The position numbers and the translations under genes were made by a program. A model generated the notes under the pieces. It saw only the letters and a program-made list of their open reading frames with translations, made no database searches and was not told the origin of the DNA. A stretch of 64,000 nucleotides of DNA from Oscillospiraceae bacterium (lineage in GTDB: Bacteria > Bacillota > Clostridia > Oscillospirales > Oscillospiraceae). The DNA is taken from contig JAHHRX010000002.1 of assembly GCA_020025545.1 (NCBI GenBank), positions 40,590 through 104,589 of the forward strand, in the 5' to 3' direction. Shown here one piece after another: positions 60,646-64,000 of the stretch (positions are counted from its first letter, which is position 1; the number at the start of each line of letters is the position of its first letter).

Positions 60646-61758
60646 TTAGTACATTTCTCTAATCTTATCCATGTAGGCCCGGAACTGATCCACAACATCA
60701 TCCGGCCCAATGAGCTTTGTCCGCTTACCAAAAGAGAGAAGCCAGCCAAAAAATTGGTCACTGACTTCAATCTTGGTCGTGACGCTGAAATGTGTATCAT
60801 CTATCTTTTGGTAAACGCTACCCCTTGCTCCGATGCGATCCACGGCAGCGTCCAAAAGCGGATTAATGAACCGAATCGTTACTAGCCTTTCCTCTCCGCC
60901 GAACATTCCAAAAGTCCGCTGGGTGTAAGTGTGCAGATCAATTCCCTTGAAGGCTGCTTCCCCTTCTCTGGCCTGTCCCTTCCTTTCAACCTCTTTCATG
61001 CGATCCACACGATAGGTTCGCATTTTACGGGAGCGGTCATCAAAGGCCAGGAGGTAGTAGTTACCGTCACTGATCAGCAGCTGATAGGGACTTACGCAGT
61101 ATTTCTCACCGTGGCGGCGTTCTGCTTGTCCGCTCATATCATCAATGGTGTACTTCAGATACTTGAACTCAATCTTCTCCGGCTCGTGCGGCTGGCCCTC
61201 TATCTTGCGGCTCATAGCTTCGTTGATGGTGGCAATATTTTTGAGGACGCTGCGGTTATTGGTTTTTACACGATCTGTCAGGAAGGCATTGTGGCGGATC
61301 TTCTCAGCCTGATGATTGCTGACAAAATCGCAGACTACATCCAAAAGCCGCTTGGACTGGCCTTCAGAAATAAATTTGGTGGAGTAGACACACTCAGCCA
61401 GAAGCCGGATATCTGTCAGATCAAAGTGCCGCTGCCGCACATAAAAGCCTTTCTTTGCCTTGTTGTATACAATCAGCTTTAGGTCATCGTCCACATCATC
61501 GGTCAACATTTCCTCGGCCTCCTGGATGGTGCAGCCCTCCTCCAGAGCCAGCTGGGCTTTGTTGATCTCCTCAATGTCCCGATAGATGGAGCGGCGTTCG
61601 GCGGTGATGCCGCAATCGTCCTCCAGATAGGCCACAATTTCCGTTGCTGTCTGGGTGTGGTTTTCGTCTGTTTCTTTCAGAAGGTATTGCAGTACCAGAT
61701 AGGGCTTCAGCTTTTGGTTCACCTGTTTGCCGTGGTGGGCTTTTTCTTTTACGTCCAT
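60646..61758 (-). CDS. WYL-domain transcriptional regulator
   Basis: 370 residues. N-terminal winged helix (LVLQYLLKETDENHTQTATE, then ITAERRSIYRDIEEIN), WYL domain (YCVSPYQLLISDGNYYLLAF, KMRTYRVDRM) and C-terminal extension (FGWLLSFGKRTKLIGPDDV). WYL proteins bind nucleic-acid ligands and often repress phage-defence genes (BrxR/CapW type). It precedes the HEPN-type gene in one probable operon. ATG 61758 has AAGGAGG; the frame above it is not needed. Confidence 0.9.
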   Translation of the reverse strand: MDVKEKAHHGKQVNQKLKPYLVLQYLLKETDENHTQTATEIVAYLEDDCGITAERRSIYRDIEEINKAQLALEEGCTIQEAEEMLTDDVDDDLKLIVYNKAKKGFYVRQRHFDLTDIRLLAECVYSTKFISEGQSKRLLDVVCDFVSNHQAEKIRHNAFLTDRVKTNNRSVLKNIATINEAMSRKIEGQPHEPEKIEFKYLKYTIDDMSGQAERRHGEKYCVSPYQLLISDGNYYLLAFDDRSRKMRTYRVDRMKEVERKGQAREGEAAFKGIDLHTYTQRTFGMFGGEERLVTIRFINPLLDAAVDRIGARGSVYQKIDDTHFSVTTKIEVSDQFFGWLLSFGKRTKLIGPDDVVDQFRAYMDKIREMY

Positions 61759-61833
61759 TGCGGCGGCCTCCTTGAAGTTCACTTTTCAAATAGTATAACA
61801 TACCAAAAGGAAAAAGGACAGTTTTCACTGTCT

Positions 61834-62145
61834 TCATTTTTGTAATAGCCGTTTTGTAATGGAGAGCGTCAATTCAAGATCTTCTTCATTTAGTTGTCCT
61901 ATAGTGGAAAGCACATTTTGAGATAGCTTCGGATTGCTAGTTTTTGTGTCAAAAAATTCTATAGGGGATATTTCAAAATAATCACAAATTGCGAAAAATT
62001 CGCTCATGGACGGAAGGGTTTTTCCAGAAGAAATATTATTGATATAGCCCCGGCTGTGTCCTAAATCATAACTCATTTTGTATTCTGAGATACCTTTTTG
62101 AAGTCTTAACTGCGTAATACGTTCTCTTACAAAATCTATATCCAT
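61834..62145 (-). CDS. XRE-family repressor of the element
   Basis: 103 residues: helix-turn-helix (LRLQKGISEYKMSYDLGHSR, then GYINNISSGKTLPS) and a short helical tail. RBS AAGGAGG. It diverges from the 62318 gene; the gap between holds several ATGTT/AACAT half-sites that may be its operators. Confidence 0.88.
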   Translation of the reverse strand: MDIDFVRERITQLRLQKGISEYKMSYDLGHSRGYINNISSGKTLPSMSEFFAICDYFEISPIEFFDTKTSNPKLSQNVLSTIGQLNEEDLELTLSITKRLLQK

Positions 62146-62160
62146 ATCAACCGCCTCCTT

Positions 62161-62286
62161 ATGTTATAGGATAGAACATAGATTTTAGTAATTAGTAATT
62201 TTAAAAATGTTGATATTATTGACACGCACTTTTAAAAATGTTATTATAGTTTTTGAAATGTTGCAGATTTAATAACAACATTTTTT
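62161..62286. promoter_or_regulatory. Clustered AAAAATGTT motifs, putative XRE operators
   Basis: ATGTT...AACAT at 62161-62179; TTTTAAAAATGTT at 62199-62211 and again at 62230-62242 (31-bp period); TTTTGAAATGTTG at 62251-62263; inverted AACATTTTTT at 62277-62286. They surround the promoter of the 62318 gene. Confidence 0.5.
62219..62247 (+). promoter_or_regulatory. Sigma-A promoter for the PH/SHOCT gene
   Basis: TTGACA, 17 bp, TATTAT, overlapped by the second AAAAATGTT motif. Confidence 0.75.
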
Positions 62287-62317
62287 ACAATAATCAATCA
62301 AAAGAGAGGGATAAGAC

Positions 62318-62875
62318 ATGGCAGAAAAGACTTTATTAGAGGGCGAAAAGAAAAGTGCGATTATAGTGAGCCTCACAGCGGGTGTCGGTGTTGCAATTGT
62401 TATTTTTGCAATTTGCATGTGTATTTGGGAACCTAAATATTATTGGGACACCTCATTGTTTGGTGCAGCTGTAAGCGGTGCTGTAATATTCCTGATTGTT
62501 TATTTCTGGATTGGACGGACAGAACTTGTTGTTACCGATAAAAGGGTCTATGGAAGAGCAGCATTTGGAAAAAGAGTTGATTTACCAATCGACTCTATCG
62601 CTGCAGTTGGTATGAGTGCTTTGAACGGCGTAATGGTAACAACTGCTTCTGGTATGCTTTCCTTTAAATTGATGGCAAACAATAAGGAACTCCATAAATG
62701 TATCAGTAACCTTCTGATCGAACGGCAAAATCGTACAACACTTCCTACTACGATTAAGCAGGAAGTGTCACATAGTGACGCAGATGAACTAAAAAAATTC
62801 AAAGAACTGCTGGATTCCGGTGTAATTACACAGGAAGAATTTGAAGCAAAGAAAAACAAGATTCTAGCAAACTAA
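62318..62875 (+). CDS. Membrane PH-like protein with C-terminal SHOCT domain
   Basis: 185 residues. Two N-terminal helices (about 13-34 and 46-64), a bacterial PH-like strand region (ELVVTDKRVYGRAAFGKRVD, IDSIAAVGMS), and a SHOCT tail (DELKKFKELLDSGVITQEEF, KKNKIL). SHOCT helices usually mediate oligomerisation. RBS AGAGAGGG. It is followed by a lipoprotein gene after 42 bp. Confidence 0.78.
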   Translation: MAEKTLLEGEKKSAIIVSLTAGVGVAIVIFAICMCIWEPKYYWDTSLFGAAVSGAVIFLIVYFWIGRTELVVTDKRVYGRAAFGKRVDLPIDSIAAVGMSALNGVMVTTASGMLSFKLMANNKELHKCISNLLIERQNRTTLPTTIKQEVSHSDADELKKFKELLDSGVITQEEFEAKKNKILAN

Positions 62876-62917
62876 GGAGATTTTCTACTAAGAAATAAAA
62901 AATAGAGGTAATTAAGT

Positions 62918-63268
62918 ATGAAAAAGATTTTTTCTCTCGGATTAATTGTGATTTTAGTATTTTCCCTTTGTGCCTGCGGCTCTTCTAAGACTGAAAAAGT
63001 TGATGTTAAAGAGAACATCCGGATTGCTGTGCAAGGAAAAGCAACAGTGGAGTGCATGTTCTCTTATGAAAGTGTTAAAACTGTTTTGGCCTCCTGTTCC
63101 ACAATTGATGATAATGGTGATGGCACATATGACGTTTTTGGCAAAATCACCGTTATTGATGATTTTGGTGACAAATATGACGCAAAGTATGAAGCAAAGG
63201 TGTCGGTTGATGAATCTGGATCGGCTACTTGTAAAGACTTTAAAATGGATACACCCAGGAAAAAGTAA
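62918..63268 (+). CDS. Small lipoprotein carried by the element
   Basis: 116 residues. Signal peptide with lipobox SLCAC (Cys about 20), then a soluble beta-rich domain (TYDVFGKITVIDDFGDKYDA). No family recognised. Probably co-transcribed with the PH/SHOCT gene. Confidence 0.75.
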   Translation: MKKIFSLGLIVILVFSLCACGSSKTEKVDVKENIRIAVQGKATVECMFSYESVKTVLASCSTIDDNGDGTYDVFGKITVIDDFGDKYDAKYEAKVSVDESGSATCKDFKMDTPRKK

Positions 63269-63274
63269 ATTAAT

Positions 63275-63302
63275 GGCTTCTTTTACTCATTAACAAGAAG
63301 CC
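63275..63302 (+). terminator. Hairpin after the lipoprotein gene
   Basis: GGCTTCTT/AAGAAGCC 8-bp stem with a 12-nt loop; no T tract. Confidence 0.45.
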
Positions 63303-63316
63303 TCAAGTTACAACGT

Positions 63317-63350
63317 AAAAAGCAGAGAATCTTATGATTCTCTGCTTTTT
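63317..63350. terminator. Bidirectional terminator
   Basis: 15-bp perfect stem AAAAAGCAGAGAATC/GATTCTCTGCTTTTT with a TTAT loop, between the lipoprotein and recombinase genes. Confidence 0.9.
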
Positions 63351-63912
63351 AAACATATTTTGCTCTAATCAATGTACTCTTGCTGATCCCCGTCAATGCG
63401 GTTACCTGTTTATAGGTCTTTCCCTGTTCCAGAAGATCCAGAGCCAGCCGCAGCTGATCCGGCGTGTATTTCTTTGGTCTTCCGTCCCGGAAGTTTGGAT
63501 CTTGTCGGGCCACAGCTTTTCCGGTCTGGGTACGCTCCACAATCATGCCCCTTTCGTATTCTGCAAAGGCCAGCATCACAGTTAAAATTAGATTTCCTGT
63601 TAGAGTATTTTCAATCAATCCCATATTGAGAATGTGAACCCGCACACCTCGTTCAAACAAATCCCGCACAGTCTGAACACCTTCAATTGCGGTTCGGGCA
63701 AATCGATCCAGCTTGCAGACCACCAATGTATCCCCATCTTGAAGCGTTTCCAGAAGGAATTGAAACTTGGGGCGTTCCATGGTTTTTCCTGAGAATGCCT
63801 CTTGGACAATACTCTGGCAGCCGTATTTTTCTAAGGCCGCCACCTGATCCTCCAGACTGTTTCCATCCCGTCCCTGTGTGGCGGTGGATACTCTGGCATA
63901 GCCGTAAATCAT
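63349..63912 (-). CDS. Serine recombinase (resolvase/invertase type)
   Basis: 187 residues. IYGYARVSTATQGRDGNS holds the nucleophilic Ser (YARVS, about residue 9); then CKLDRFARTAIEG, LTVMLAFAEYERGMI, RRT-like ERTQTGKA, and a C-terminal helix-turn-helix (TYKQVTALTGISKSTLIRAK). Short resolvase/invertase class, so it acts on small res or inversion sites rather than large att sites. RBS AGGAGG. A second recombinase in the same element points to layered insertions. Confidence 0.93.
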   Translation of the reverse strand: MIYGYARVSTATQGRDGNSLEDQVAALEKYGCQSIVQEAFSGKTMERPKFQFLLETLQDGDTLVVCKLDRFARTAIEGVQTVRDLFERGVRVHILNMGLIENTLTGNLILTVMLAFAEYERGMIVERTQTGKAVARQDPNFRDGRPKKYTPDQLRLALDLLEQGKTYKQVTALTGISKSTLIRAKYV

Positions 63913-63958
63913 GGCTTTTTCCTCCTATTTTTTGACACTAAGTTCTGGTACTTTGTCA

Positions 63959-63998
63959 TCTGGATAGGATCTTTGAATCAAGAACCTATCCAGATTTA
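63959..63998. repeat. Inverted repeat upstream of the serine recombinase
   Basis: ATCTGGATAGG (from 63960) and CCTATCCAGAT enclose about 15 bp. It could be a terminator-like hairpin or part of a recombination site; the window ends here. Confidence 0.5.
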
Positions 63999-64000
63999 AC

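Noticed and set aside
1..64000. tRNA or rRNA genes, including a tRNA at the integration site
   Set aside because: No T-loop GTTCGAATC-type signals with cloverleaf pairing, and no rRNA segments, were seen on either strand. The element sits in a protein gene.

Overview
The window looks like the chromosome of a spore-forming, low-oxygen Firmicute of class Clostridia, most likely order Oscillospirales (a family-level guess). The evidence is the Firmicutes housekeeping order (hemW-lepA; rimP-nusA-rnpM-ylxQ-infB-rbfA-truB-ribF-rpsO-pnp; hrcA-grpE-dnaK-dnaJ under CIRCE), sporulation genes (spoIIE end, yabP-yabQ-divIC-yabR, spoIIP, pdaA), a rubrerythrin remnant, consensus sigma-A promoters and strong Shine-Dalgarno sites. 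No rRNA, tRNA or CRISPR array was seen.

Layout. 1-9 kb: end of spoIIE, a lipoprotein, hemW-lepA, divergent rpoD, a MATE transporter, and two membrane proteins of unknown role. 9-19 kb: one large minus-strand block for translation and RNA metabolism (rimP to pnp), with structured leaders before rimP, rpsO and pnp. 19-31 kb: ADP-ribosylglycohydrolase, a MocR regulator, a P-type ATPase, thiamine pyrophosphokinase, an rRNA methyltransferase, GAPDH, an AlaX-type editing protein, mtaB, an HPr-like protein, rpiB and a reductase. 31-32 kb: the first copy of a structured dispersed repeat, just before yabP. 32-45 kb: yabPQ-divIC-yabR, a 48-residue cysteine-rich membrane peptide, secA-pgeF-peptide-binding lipoprotein, a patatin lipase, a nucleotidyltransferase, gluQ, DUF421/DUF4363 and spoIIP. 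45-58 kb: tadA, a small regulatory cassette, dCMP deaminase, the heat-shock operon, the second repeat copy just before pdaA, an SdpI-like protein, nrdR and several membrane proteins.

58.3 kb to the end is an acquired element. It starts inside the 3' end of a rubrerythrin gene, of which only 25 codons remain, next to an inverted repeat and a tyrosine recombinase. It carries a WYL regulator, a HEPN-motif protein with an N-terminal NrdD/NrdR-like ATP-cone segment, an XRE repressor with clustered putative operators, a PH/SHOCT membrane protein, a lipoprotein and a serine recombinase. Much of it is visibly richer in A and T than the host. The other end lies beyond the window.

The best candidates for something undescribed are (1) the WYL + ATP-cone/HEPN pair, which could be a nucleotide-sensing RNase defence module; (2) the 0.5-0.6 kb hairpin-rich repeat, both of whose copies lie about 40 bp upstream of a sporulation gene in the same orientation; and (3) the cysteine-rich 48-residue membrane peptide. 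All functions are inferred from sequence reading alone.
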